A stretch of 64,000 bases of DNA, taken from Antedon mediterranea (lineage: Eukaryota > Echinodermata > Crinoidea > Comatulida > Antedonidae). The number at the start of each line of letters is the position of its first letter. The stretch's first letter is position 1. The stretch is taken from positions 22,238,365 to 22,302,364 of the forward strand of contig NC_092678.1 of the NCBI RefSeq assembly GCF_964355755.1, written 5' to 3'. A model generated the notes under the pieces. That model was not told the origin of the DNA, searched no databases, and saw nothing but the letters and a program-made list of their open reading frames with translations. This document shows, piece by piece, positions 24,431 to 36,860 of the stretch. A program made the position numbers and the translations under genes.

Positions 24431-25385
24431 GAACGCGGTTGTAAAATGTAGTTTGTTTGTGATGACAAATATGAATTTATTGGAGATTGTAATGTTACTA
24501 TATTCATCTCTTAATTTCGTCATCACATCATTAATTAAAGATGAACTATGTAACAAGATGCGAGATATATACATTAATGCTGTTCTTGTCTTTCTCTCTA
24601 GTAATCTTGTTAGAAGTTATTCAGTTATGATTTAATACACAGAATTAATGTGATTTTTTTGTAAAGTATGTTAATAAATTGAAATAATTCCCCAGTGACT
24701 TGATCCGGCTCGAACACCCTTCTCTTTTGTATATAAATAATAATTAACAACAGCAAAAAGAGATCATAGAAAACTGTATGAAATTAAAAATATACATTTA
24801 ATACATTTATACAGGCATAATTATAATAACATCAATTAAATAATTTTTTTAAACAAATATCAATGCTTATACTTATGTAAAATAATAAATAAACTTACGA
24901 TTTATTCGAAAAACATCATGCAAAGTCTTTATCCAAACATACATACATATTGTTTTTGCAATTAGACTTAGCGATAATGTTGTGATGATCGTTAAAGTTC
25001 ACGGTTACACCTATTTTCCCTATCTTCCTTTTATCAATTAACTTGGTATTTTTACATTGGGAAATTGATGAGATTCGCAACAGAATGTTGTTGGTTATCG
25101 GTTTTAAAAGTTTCTTGATCTTAGATATCTAGTAGAAATAAAGGATATGCGTGTTGTTGTTGATACAATGTGCATATTGTTTATGTTATAACCTCTGAGT
25201 TAATAACATATAATAAATAAGACTGTAAGATGTTGGGAAACTGTTTTTTTTTTACTTTCAAGTTTATACTTAGCAAACATTATTATTGTTAGTAGTCTCT
25301 GATTTATCATAAAATACTATTTGCTATGATGCGGTATTTTTGGATTGAGTATTGTTCGATGGCACCATAAAAACAGATGTCGTCG

Positions 25386-25640
25386 GGCGCGTTCAAATGT
25401 TGATAATAATGATACGACTTTTGTACGCGCGCGTTCAAGTACTGTAAGTAATTATGACTTTCGACGCGCAAGTTCAAATGTTGATAATAATGAAATGTCA
25501 TTTGTACGCGCGCGTTCAAGTACTGTATACGGTAAGTAATTAAGACTTGCGACGCGCGCGTTCAAATGTTGATAATAATTAAACGGTTTATGTACGCGTG
25601 CGTTTAAATGATAATATAACGATAGGCTTTTCTACGCGCG
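25386..25640. repeat. minisatellite with GCGCGTTCAAATGTTGATAAT units
   Basis: About six units alternate between GCGTTCAAATGTTGATAATA and a variant GCGTTCAAGTACTGTAAGTA, each joined by GTACGCGCGCG or GACGCGCGCG. The unit is the same as at 12189-12655, 13 kb away. Confidence 0.88.
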
Positions 25641-27590
25641 CGTATTATGATAATACGGAGTACGGCGGTACGTGCTAGTTGGTCAGAATTGCTTAAATAA
25701 ACAAAAGTTATTCTGTGGAGCAATAATAAATTCTTATGCTTTTGCAGGAGAAACCCCTAGAGATGCTTTTTCCAAGGTTGTTATGAAAAGTTGCGTACAA
25801 CTTGTTAGCAGTAAAATTTTTAGTACATATATCGTATTACTTGAGAGAAGAAATTATATTTAGAACGTAAAAATCACCGAAGCTTAGAAATTTGCATATT
25901 GTTTCAAGCATTATTATATTATTGAGGCTTGTGAATTCAGTGCTTTTAACTTGCTGAGGTTAAACAATTAAGAATCAGATAAAATAGCGAGTCTGCTTAT
26001 TTCAGAAGCTTGGTTAATCTGTATGTAAAGATTTAGTCGGTTAGTAAAGATTATGGAAAGGGACATTGAAAAAGAAACGATGGCGCCTAAAATTGACCTT
26101 TTTTGCTTTGTATTTCTTACATTACCGGACGACTTGTTCTACATCTATAAGAGGAAAACAAATCTACCGAGATATTTTTCAATGGATTGAATGCAGCATT
26201 TAGAAAAAATGAGAACCTTAGATTCTTGGTTCTACTAGGAAGCAACTACATACTAAGTATTGTGTCCAGTGGACACAGACCTTTAGGCTAACAAGAAATG
26301 CATGACTCTGCATGCACTTCTCACCAAAAACAATCATAAACAGTCACAAACGCAAGTAGGCCTACATCTACCGGTGCTACATCCCGTAACATGCATAATT
26401 TATTGCCTGCGGTGGCATTCAAATAAATCGGGGCGTATAACTGATATCCAAAGATATACCGATATGTTTGTCAAGATGAAACCTTTTAAGTGATTTTGGT
26501 ATAAACACAATTTACCATACACAATGAGGGTGTGTATGTGTATAAAGAACATTAGTGCTCAGTGATAAGACAAATCACATCAATGTATATTCCACACCCT
26601 AATTGTAAACTAGGATAAGACATATAAAACGTACTGAGCCCTGCTTACGTCATATAGAGATCTAATTATACATACTAAAAATCATATTAGTCCACACCAT
26701 AAATTCTTGTGAACTCGCATCTGTTACCACTTGTTGTTAATTGCATTCGAGATCTTATACAACAAGGTATATGTTAAAGTAACACTGCCTTTTATGTGAC
26801 GTATAACAAGTAATTATTTCTTCCTTAATCTAAACCAGAGATACTAAATATCCATAAGTAACTATTATAACATATTTAGCGTTTTGAGGCGTGTGCTCTA
26901 AAGTAAATTAAGGGCCTGTGCACAAGTCTATAGGTATTTCCATACAATATTTCTTTAAACGAGATTATTCCATTGTTAAATAATCTCAAGTATTGAGGTT
27001 GGTGCTTAATAGTTCTTAAGTGTAAATTGCCAGGTTCATTACTCTCCCTATGAAACGTCGGTAGTGTCATTATCTGCAAAATCATATTAATTAAAACACT
27101 GTTTAGTTTATTTGTAATTGTAGAATGTTTGTTGCCATCCAATCAAGGCTCATACGTTTCTTAATGACTAAGGTGCCGAACCGATTACCTCTGGACTATT
27201 TTCTATACCGTTTGTACACCGATAAATTAAAACCCTTAGCGCGTTTCATACGTTGTTGAGTGGCGGACGCTTCTTTTTTTCAGTACTTGGATGTATCATC
27301 AGCAATATAAACTCATTAGTTGATGCATCGAGATTACACTTAATAATTATTATTAGATTAATAGAGAGAGCGAACCATCCACATGTCAATATTTGTATTG
27401 AATCAGTGGATACTGTGTTATTATGGTTGTAGTTCGTTGAGAGGAAGATCAATAAAATATAAATTATGAAATTACAACTATAGTTCTATAATTAGCAATA
27501 TTCTAATGAATAAAAACTATATATTCATCGTCTCAACAACATTTTGTCATGCGGTATTCTTTGGTATCCGTTCGTCGTCAGTGTATAAAG
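25641..27590. other. AT-rich non-coding DNA
   Basis: No gene or known repeat recognised. Stop-free frames at 25672-25863, 26302-26493 and 26876-27142 have no motif or splice support. Confidence 0.4.
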
Positions 27591-27732
27591 CTTGGTTCCC
27601 ACTAGCAACGCCGCGCAACGCAAGCGAGTTGACCAATGACAAGCCACTGTTCGAATAATCCATCGCTTTGTGATTGGTCAAATCACTTACGTTGCGATAC
27701 GTCCTTGCGTTGCATCGCTTGTGGGAACCAAG
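27591..27732. mobile_element. GGTTCCCACTAG MITE, complete copy
   Basis: Left end CTTGGTTCCCACTAGCAACG, right end TTGCATCGCTTGTGGGAACC then AAG. Inside, ACCAATGACAAGCCACTGTT and TTGTGATTGGTCAAATCACT are also inverted relative to each other. About 142 bp, non-coding. Confidence 0.85.
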
Positions 27733-28089
27733 TTAAAGAAATAAAAACATATACTAGATTTAATTCGTCACTATGACGAATTATGAGTTATATGCATTGA
27801 TTTAAATAAAGATAATTGATTTTTAAAATATATATTGATTGATTGATTTTCTCAGAATCTTTAATTATTTATAATATATGATAGGACCTTGCTAACGCGA
27901 ACACCATAGCCGGTATCACAATCCGATCAAAGATCCATATGCGTTTAATGTCATAAACCACATTTGTTGTTACATAATAATAAAGACATAAGTTAATTTT
28001 TATCTAGATTTCATTATAAATCATGTGTATAATCTATACACTAAGAAATAAATTTGAACAAACAATACGGATAATAAAAAAAAATCTTA

Positions 28090-28175
28090 TTTCGTTTCCC
28101 AAGGTGAGACTCGATCTCGGTACCTTGAATGCCATAGACACGAGCACAGACCATCGAGCCATACACAACTGACTA
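28090..28175 (-). mobile_element. tRNA-like SINE head
   Basis: Minus strand: TATGGCTCGATGGTCTGTGC (A box TGGCTCGATGG) and GAGATCGAGTCTCACCTTGG (B box). The spacing is tRNA-like but the acceptor stem does not pair. Confidence 0.5.
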
Positions 28176-29191
28176 AAAGTTGTAGAAAAATTCCTCCGTG
28201 TATTTACTATGCAGTAACCACTTTGGTGCAAATAGATTATTACATACCGAAATGAATTATAATTTTTTACTATGATGACATCTTTAAAATGTAAACAAAT
28301 GATGCACTGTCAAACTATATACTTTTAACTTTAATATATGAACTTCTTAAGAAAGAAAGTTAATGTTAAGTTTGTTATTTCGGCCTAAGAAAATGTCATA
28401 ATTTGTTTGATTGTCGAAATTAATTTTTGTAAATTTAATATGCCATTAATGATGACTTAATCAACTTTTGTTCTCTTAATTTCATAATAAATCATACATA
28501 TGATACATACACTTCAAGAAAATGAAATAAAAAATAGCTGTTCCCGAGCATTCCAACGATATATATTAATTTTAAAATTTAGCATATTTTCACCATTTTG
28601 TTAACTTATACGTGCGTAGCCAGTCACTTTTGACGTGCTCGTATAACGCAATTTCGAGTTGAAACGTGAATCAAATATGATGATATTATTAAAGAAAGAT
28701 TGTAAAACAGAAATCGGACAAAAAGAGTGCGCATTAACGTTTAACGCGCAGTGCGCGTGCAAAAATCTGCGCACTCATGGCAATTTTTTAAACGCTTAAA
28801 ATTGCCTGAAACGTACTCTAATTTCATCGAAAATTAATTTTGACAATTTTGAACATTTTAAGCGCGCGTACGCAAGCGTTATATGCGCTACGCACGTAAT
28901 TGTATTGCCATATGATGAAATATGACCTGAAATTTATGAGTACCAAATTTTGTTTAATTGTGATTCATGCTTGTGAAGATATGATTACAAACGTGATTTC
29001 GTAAAATCGCGCGTAGACCGCGTAATTTTTGATTGCGCATCGTAAAAATATAACCACATCGATTCCTGGCCATAAAGAATATACTCTGAAAACTTGACCT
29101 AGCTAGATGAAACTGATGCCAAGATAATTCACGGACAAAATAGTGCTAAGGAAAGAATAAATAAATAAATAAAGATTTTGACAGAATCAAG

Positions 29192-29221
29192 AGGTTATAT
29201 GCATGATAATGCATATAACCT
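29192..29221. repeat. perfect 13-bp hairpin
   Basis: AGGTTATATGCAT, loop GATA, ATGCATATAACCT. It is too short for a pre-miRNA and has no neighbouring gene. Confidence 0.7.
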
Positions 29222-31739
29222 AATAACACAATGTATACTGTAAGGTTATACTTTCTTTTCCCTTTCCTATTTCTCAGAGGCAAGACATTTATTTCCAAAT
29301 AAATGACCAACGACCCAAGGTATAAACACATTTGATAAAAACAGATAATGAATTTGTAAATAAGTTTTCTATCAAGTAATATTTCTGGAAGACATTAAAT
29401 TGATTCCAGCATAACATAAAATCATCAGTAAGACATTTAGCAAATACATCCATCACACCGAAGAAAGTCAGAAGATGTCGGTCCAAATTATGTTGTTTCG
29501 GGCAACATTTTTCCATATTGAAGGATAATGCGTTCATGTTTCAGTTGTCCTACCTATTGTAAAGTTCACTGTTAACATTAGTATTATCTTCAATGGGTTC
29601 ATCTTGAAAAGATTTGAATGAATAGGATTTTTTATTGAAATGTTAGATTAGGATGAACCATTTTGGAATAAGCGGTTTGTGTACTTCCGAGTGGATTACA
29701 GTAGATTCGCTAGAAATGCTAGAAAACTTAATCTTGACATATTATCATACGTTAACACTTTTATGATTTATACGATAATTGATGAGGCAAGCGGTTTATA
29801 TGTATTGTTTTCAATATGAATATGATTGACTGAACGAATCTTAGAGGATACATCAATAATATATTTATAGAAGAAACACCAAATGTCTCCTAAACAGCTT
29901 TTAAAAAACGTACTTCAAGTTTTTTTAAATTTTTGAAGTAACATTAGGTAATTACTGGAACTAGTCCTATAGTATTTAATAATTGAACCAAAAGGACGTA
30001 CTGTAAGTTCTTTGAAAGATGAATTCGATTTTATTTTTCTTCATAATAAATACTGTATTATTATATACATTGATAGATTTTTTTTATTTCTAAATCCTTC
30101 TTCTTAGATTCTTTCCATTTATTTTATAGGATCTGTCCATCTCTCGTACATTGGTAAAATGTTCATTAACTTTTAAATCAATCAGTTTGCTTAAGTCAGT
30201 TTTCAAAATACTGAAGTAAATATTTTTTTACTTCAGTTATTTAAGATAGAAAGAACCAGTTTTCACTTTGTCCTTCTAAACTAAATAGAAATATTGATAA
30301 ATTCCCGCCCTTTTCTTTCACTCCATATTCCAGCTTCTCTTATCTTCTCTACTCTAACTCAACTCTAACTTCCCCATCCTTCTTTCAAAACGACAGACCA
30401 CACTAAAATAAGTTGCTTTTGTATTATCTTCTGTGTTTTTATCTTTCAGTGTTTTACTTTTGTAAACTTCAGAATAGGTTATACATATAGTATTTCCTAT
30501 TACTGTATAATAATATCGTGGATTTATAAAGCGCTAATGTTATGAAACGTCTATATGCCCTTCTTTGCTACAAATTATATTCAAATGAAATGTTTTTATC
30601 TCAAGATGTTTAGTTATCAAATCATATGACCGTTGATGTTAAATTGTTGATGACACATGACAAGGTAATTATATAGCCATAATTCAATACAACATAATTA
30701 TTTGATCTTATTTAACCTAAAACATCGGATTTCTTCAATGTGAAACGAACGTAATCTAACAGGTGTAACAAATGTTATAATGCTGATGCAATATAGACAA
30801 ATGTGATCTAAAGTTGACTCAAAAATTGAATGTATATGTAAAAAGTTGATACAAGCGTTGGAGATATAAAATATTCGAATAGCGATGTACTGTAATTACA
30901 CGATGGTATTGTTTTGCATTTTCTGAACATGCGATGATCCACGATAGATAAAACATGAGCTTTCAAAGCCTATAGTTTTATCATTGTGTGCCATCTAAAA
31001 TATCATCAGTGTAATGATTGTATTTCGTTAAAATCTGATTTGAATTGATGTTGTAACTTTATATGCATTGATCCTTCTGACAGACGCTAGATTGTATCCT
31101 TTGATAGTTATCTTGGGAAATCTTGCTCGCTACATTTGCGCGCGAATCTTCAAGCAGACGATATGATTTATTCCATGTGTCACGGCACTATCTGTTGGTA
31201 CAATCCTAATTTACATTTCTTTAATTCGTAATTCTGTCATTAGCAGTGATTCCGAAGATCAGGTTACTCAAATATTGTGTGAGTTACTAAATAAATTAAA
31301 TCAGGATCCGTTGGGGTTATTCGAGGAGTAGCGATGACTGCGCGTGACGCGGTGGTGTATAAAGTTTGCTCAGGCTCAAGAGGTTACCTTCGAGTGCGAC
31401 ATTTTCACAATCAAATATTTCTACTATACTTATAATAAAAAATGAACTGTTTACAATAACATTCTCCGAATGAATCGGTCGAAAAGAATAAATGTTATCT
31501 TCAGCTAATTTTTTTTAATTTTTGGGAGATTTTTTTGTCCTCTGATGATTGGAAACATTTTTTTTCAAACAGTCTTAAGACTACAGAAAATTGTTCACTG
31601 TTCTTTGTAGAACTAGAAAATCCTTCGTTGTAAATAGCATTGATATTTTTAATTCTAATGTAAGACGATAATGCAATTTTTTTAATATTTTTACATTTTT
31701 AACAGTTTTTTTATTTTCAACTTTTTATCTTGTATTTTA

Positions 31740-31875
31740 TCTGTTATAATACTGCACGTTTTAAATTGTTGCAACATTTTTTATGTTTGTTTTTTATTGT
31801 TGTTTTAATCTACCAAGCAAAGTGAATTTCCATTTTTATGGACAAATAAAATTTCTTGAATCTTGAATCTTGTAA
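31740..31875 (+). mobile_element. non-LTR retrotransposon-like 3' tail
   Basis: AAAGTGAATTTCCATTTTTA, then GGACAAATAAAATTTCTTGA and a TTGAATC repeat at the end. A polyadenylation-like AATAAA followed by a short 3' repeat is typical of non-LTR ends. No protein remnant seen. Confidence 0.5.
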
Positions 31876-34748
31876 GATCCCTGAAATATTGTATGTAACA
31901 ATTTAACTATATTTTGCTGAATAAATGTGTATTTGAATTGAATTAAAAATACAAAAATCGTAGTATATTTTTTTCTGATCTTGACGTAATAAAGGCCTAC
32001 TTTAAAAACAGATTAATTATAGGCCTGTAAATTCTTTTTATGATATAAAAGTCAATTACGTAAACCTCTGACGTAATCATATAGTTATGTACTTCACATT
32101 TAAAGATACAAATTCATTCATTTCGAAAAATAATAATGTATATTTAAAAAATTGTTCATAATAATCTAAAAACAATAATTTCAAAGAGACAATAAAACAA
32201 AAATACTCAGAGCTAAATTTAATTTTATAGATGTGTGTCAGTTTTTAAAGAAAAGCAATTATATAATCATTTTTTTTATATAAAACAAAAATACTTTTTG
32301 ACGTCATATAAAATAGGCCTGCGATTAGATGATCCAGAAGACATTTGTTGTAGAAGTTGAAAACCTAGTATAGTACGACGTCATTCAGATTTCGTTCTTA
32401 CTGAATACAACAAATAGTCATATCGCCTTACATTCCCGTGTGCGAAAAATATTACCAAATATGGCAGTGACAAAAGTTTACATAAAATTCTCGTTTCAAA
32501 TATTATTTACTATATATGTTTGTTTTTAACTGCTCAACGTTTTACGATCGAAAAGGTATTAAAACAATTTAAGTAGGCATACACGGACATCGTCACGAAA
32601 TTATTGTGTTCCAGGATTAGGCTTTTATTAAGGGTTGTTGAAAAAACACAATTGATAAATGTGATTCTACTTAGTTTTTATCAAGATTCTTTTCTGTATG
32701 TCTTTGTGGTTTTACTTACTAATTTTACCAATTCTACAAAGTTCTTAATCTAAATTTATTATTTGGAACAGTTCTAACAATTTCGGATTACATTAAAGAT
32801 GGGCTTTAAGTGTTGGCTTTAACTATGTAACGTTCTCATTACCGGCTTAAGTTAAGAAGATTTCATCCGCGTATAGAAATCCTCGCATCACCTTTGAAAG
32901 GATGGATGGGATTTTAATAATTATTATCATTCCTCTATCAAGTTTAGCTAGAAAATGTCCTTTTAACTTGGCAATGCTTTCTAACGAGACTCTTTATGCA
33001 ACGACCACTTTTAAAATAACAGACATCAATCGTCCGTGACATCATCACCATAAGTTCGACGCGCGCGTAAAAAAAGGTTTTATAACAAATCCTTTGAACG
33101 CCGCGCAATTTCTTCTTTGTATGTGTTGCTGACGACTTATTCTGTAGATGACGTCAGTACAAGACGATTTTCAAACCACGGTCAGCGATTACTCTATTTA
33201 AGACGCTCTACCATAAAAACATAAATCACATCATATCCCAGAGCTTGCGAATTGAAAGTGAATAATGTACGTCAACTTTTCCCCCAAATTACCGTACGAT
33301 TGTTGAAAATTGTTAATAGGCTGCTTTGACTTTTTATTATTTCTACTTTTCTACGCGACAGCAGCCACCTACTTTAATTTAGGATAAGGAACTACTTTTC
33401 TTATGACGTCAGAACCATCTTTGGTGGTGATAATTCAACATTAAATGTACGCACATGATTCCTGTTAAAGTTCAGGTTCAATATAGTACACCGCTTCTTT
33501 CTTTCTTTTTCAGAAGAAGAAATATTTTGGACGTTAAATATGTTAAATACATGTACGGCTTTAATAGAAATTATGAGTCGTTACAAGGGAATGTCTGTAA
33601 GTATCATGCATAAACTTATGATAGACCTGTAGTTGCTTTATGAGTTTAAATAATTTCTTTTCTCTAACTCTTATTTTACTTACTCTGGACACACCTTCAT
33701 TCAAGAAGAGTGCCACTGTCTCAAAAGTGAAGCTTCCAAATAAATTATATTATATAATCCCGGACCACAAAATCATACTTAGTCCTGTCGTGAGACGTTA
33801 ATGATCGAATTTGGAAAAACAGAAAATATATATATATATAGGCCTACAGTAATTTATTTTATCTTTTAGTTAGTTTTTAGTTTAAAAATTTTAATAGTTT
33901 TAACGAAATGTCATTAAAAAACGGAAATTGGAAGCCAATTTACATAGATAATGATAGTCGGTTATCGCGTGTCGTGTCTTTATATCAATTGCAATATCAT
34001 ATTTTCGCTTTTTCATTAATTTATTTTCGTTTTAATGACTGTTGGATTTGATTTCTGTAAAAGTTAATTTAGATAACTATTATTTTCACTGTTTTATATG
34101 TTATTAATTAAGCAATTAATTAATATTAATTATCATTTTATTATGTGTTTCTACTATTACACGTTTATACAGGAACACACCCGATAAGCTTTTAAATTAT
34201 TAAATTATTAATAATTTTTTTTTTTTTAAAGTGCAGTATCGCGGTTTTAAACCACGCTGTCGAATTATTTTTACCTCCATGCTTACGTTTGTGTTATTCT
34301 TGAAAGGCAATCCCTACTAAATCATTAAACATGATATTTATTAGTATTAATATAAAACAATTGTTATTATTATGATCTACAATTATTATTGTTGTTTGAC
34401 GTCATACTATTGGTATTACGTAATTGAAGGATGACTGTTACGGTAACACAAAATGCAATGATATGCGCGTCTCAAAACGTCACCTTGCATACGTATTTCG
34501 TTAGTCTTCCTCATCCATACGTAAATTCATTGTTTATTCTTTCTGATGTGTATGTAGATTAAGACGTGTGATTACTTTGACTGTTTAATTACAAACGCTT
34601 CTTTTGATCTCTCGGAAGTAATTTAGACAACTTATTAGATATTTATACAGACAGCAAAAAATAAATAAATACAAGATCACTCCGCGATGTGCTTGGGGTG
34701 GAAACTGTGGTTTCGTCGTACGTGCGAACAAACGGGGACGGAGCGTAA
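31876..34748. other. AT-rich non-coding DNA
   Basis: No gene recognised. Several TGACGTCA-like words (about 32300, 33407, 34398) and a (TA)n run at about 33828-33840. Confidence 0.4.
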
Positions 34749-34893
34749 AGTTCTGTCTACACTATCACAGTATGTGACAACAAATTGTGATATGCCAATA
34801 TATGGACATGATGATTTCATATCACTACCATATTTGGGCGTATCACTACTAGTTTGGTCACTTCACAACTAGTTTGATAGTGTGGACAGAGCG
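34749..34893. mobile_element. AGCTCTGTCTACACTATCAAA MITE, copy C
   Basis: Ends AGTTCTGTCTACACTATCAC and TTTGATAGTGTGGACAGAGC, flanked by TAA at 34746-34748 and 34894-34896. Confidence 0.85.
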
Positions 34894-35138
34894 TAATTCA
34901 ACAAAGATGATGCCATGACGTTATTGGTCGAATATAAATATTTAAAGCGATGCTTATTGCGAATTTATTCCGGCCATGATGATGTCATATCACTACCATA
35001 TTTGGACGTATCACTGCCATATTTGGGCACATCACAACTAGTTTGATAGTGTAGACAGAGGTTAAGACAACAAAGATGACGTTATTGGTCGAATATCAAC
35101 ATTTAAAGCGATGCTTTTTGGGAATTGATTGCGGCCAA
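34871..35138. repeat. about 169-bp tandem duplication: MITE right end plus flank
   Basis: AGTTTGATAGTGT(G/A)GACAG occurs at 34871 and 35040. Each copy is followed by CAACAAAGATGA, ACGTTATTGGTCGAATAT and TTTAAAGCGATGCTT. The second copy therefore carries both the MITE right half (about 34975-35062) and the host flank. Confidence 0.85.
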
Positions 35139-35394
35139 ATTCGATTAGATTGTTGATGGTCTTAAGCCTCTTAATCTGAACGGGTATCTGAAGCAATTAA
35201 TTGTGTCTTAACGTTAGTTAGCGCATGATTACAGTGTTCGAAAACCTAATCCTACTGCGGTTAGTGCTTAATTACCCAAGAATAAATAAAATTGCTCGCT
35301 TTTATCTAGTTTACGACAAGCGCTGGCCGTTGTGATTAATAACGGTGCTAAGATATTAAAATGAGACCGTATATAATATCTGAACGGCTTCCGG

Positions 35395-35568
35395 ATGATG
35401 TCGAAATTATCACACTGCAGTTACTGCAGTACCTTCACTGTAATAACGTATAATGGGCCCTACTGTGATTACCCCCAAAAAAGAATGCAAATAATTACAT
35501 AAAGAGGTTTTAAAGCAATTATGCAGTCATATGATTTCCTCCATGCTGCAGTAACCGCAGTAATAATT
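35395..35568. repeat. CTGCAGTAACTGCAGTA inverted-repeat element
   Basis: CACTGCAGTTACTGCAGTAC at 35403 onward and GCTGCAGTAACCGCAGTAAT at 35544 onward are inverse to each other. A related cluster is at 45250-45350. Confidence 0.5.
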
Positions 35569-35574
35569 TCCATA

Positions 35575-35912
35575 AAGCTTGGTTCCCACTAGCGACGCAA
35601 CGCAAGGACGTAACGCAGCGTAAATCTTGGTTCCCACTAGAACGTAACGCAAGGACGTAAACGCAACGCAAGCGTTTTAACCAATGACAAGCGAAGTTAT
35701 AGACAGTTAGCAATCACAAGCGAATAAGCCATTGCTTGTGATTGGTCAATTTACTTGCGTTGCGTTACGTCCTTGCGTTGCGTCGCTAGTGGGAACCACG
35801 CTTTAGTGATTTGAACAATCACAAGCAATGGATTATTCGAACAGTGGCTTGTCATTGGCACGTTTGATACGTTTCGCGCCGTCCTTGCATTGCGTCTCTA
35901 GAACCAGGCTTA
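35575..35912. mobile_element. GGTTCCCACTAG MITE, nested or rearranged copies
   Basis: A left end at 35579-35615 is followed at once by another at 35627-35670. The shared right end is near 35770-35802. A further right-end half with GGATTATTCGAACAGTGGCT spans 35811-35912. The internal ACCAATGACAAGCGAAGTTA matches the 27.6 kb copy. Confidence 0.75.
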
Positions 35913-36141
35913 ACTAGGCCTACTACTGAACCATGTCATCTTGTTTGTGACAACGTATACCATAATACACTTTGTAAATTTGCCTTAAATGTGTTTGACA
36001 GTTGCTAAATAAAGAAGGCAATAAATGGTAGAAAATATTTATTAAGAAACAATATGGAACTTCCTGGAATGTGACATTCACGGCGAATGCATTGTTCTAA
36101 TTGTTCAAAAACAAGGCCGCCGAACAATTGACAACGACTTA

Positions 36142-36291
36142 AGCTCTGTCTACAGTATCAAACTAGTTTGACAAAAACAAAGTGTGATGTTCCCAAATAT
36201 GGTAGTGATATGCCCAAATATGGTATTGTTATGACATCATCATGTCTATATTATGGGCATATCACATAAATTTGATAGTGTAGACAGAGCT
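36142..36291. mobile_element. AGCTCTGTCTACACTATCAAA MITE, copy E
   Basis: Ends AGCTCTGTCTACAGTATCAA and TTTGATAGTGTAGACAGAGC plus T, flanked by TTA at 36139-36141 and 36292-36294, which is a perfect 3-bp target duplication. Confidence 0.88.
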
Positions 36292-36860
36292 TTATTCACT
36301 GAAAGCATTATGATGGAAACTATGCACAAACTTCCTAAGGTTTTTTTTCCCGTTTTTGATTGATTTATACATGTTAATTTAAATTGAGTACAGGATATCA
36401 AAGCAATGGATCGCATTCAATCATCTTACGTGGGCAATTATTGAAATTCTTAGGCCTACTTTTTGTTTGAAATCTACTTAAGTAAAATCGTCACAATTAA
36501 TGCTTTTAACACCTCTACTCCCTTCAAACCTGAGTGTCTATTTTCAATATGTCATAAATCCTAGCATTTGTTCTATTGTCATCACTCAAAACAAATTAGT
36601 TTGAATCTAAAAATCAGCTTTTTTTTTGCATAGAATCCCATCTTACCTCCCGATGGAGGAGAAATGCATTAATAGTACTAGAGGGTACGCGAGCGTTAGT
36701 TAAAATCAAAGTGATGACTCGCCTACCACGTACGTTTGAAAATCTACCGATGAAATCATAAATTTTGTTTTAAAACCCTTATATAATATCTTCCTAAGAT
36801 AGAAATATGGAACAATATCGTAATATTGAGAACTAATGTTATTAAATCTACGTTTCGCTG

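Larger units (their letters stand above)
27733..31739. other. AT-rich non-coding DNA
   Basis: Contains the SINE at 28090-28175 and hairpins near 29192 and 30212. A patch at 28610-29050 is rich in GCGCGTA words. No exon recognised. Confidence 0.4.
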
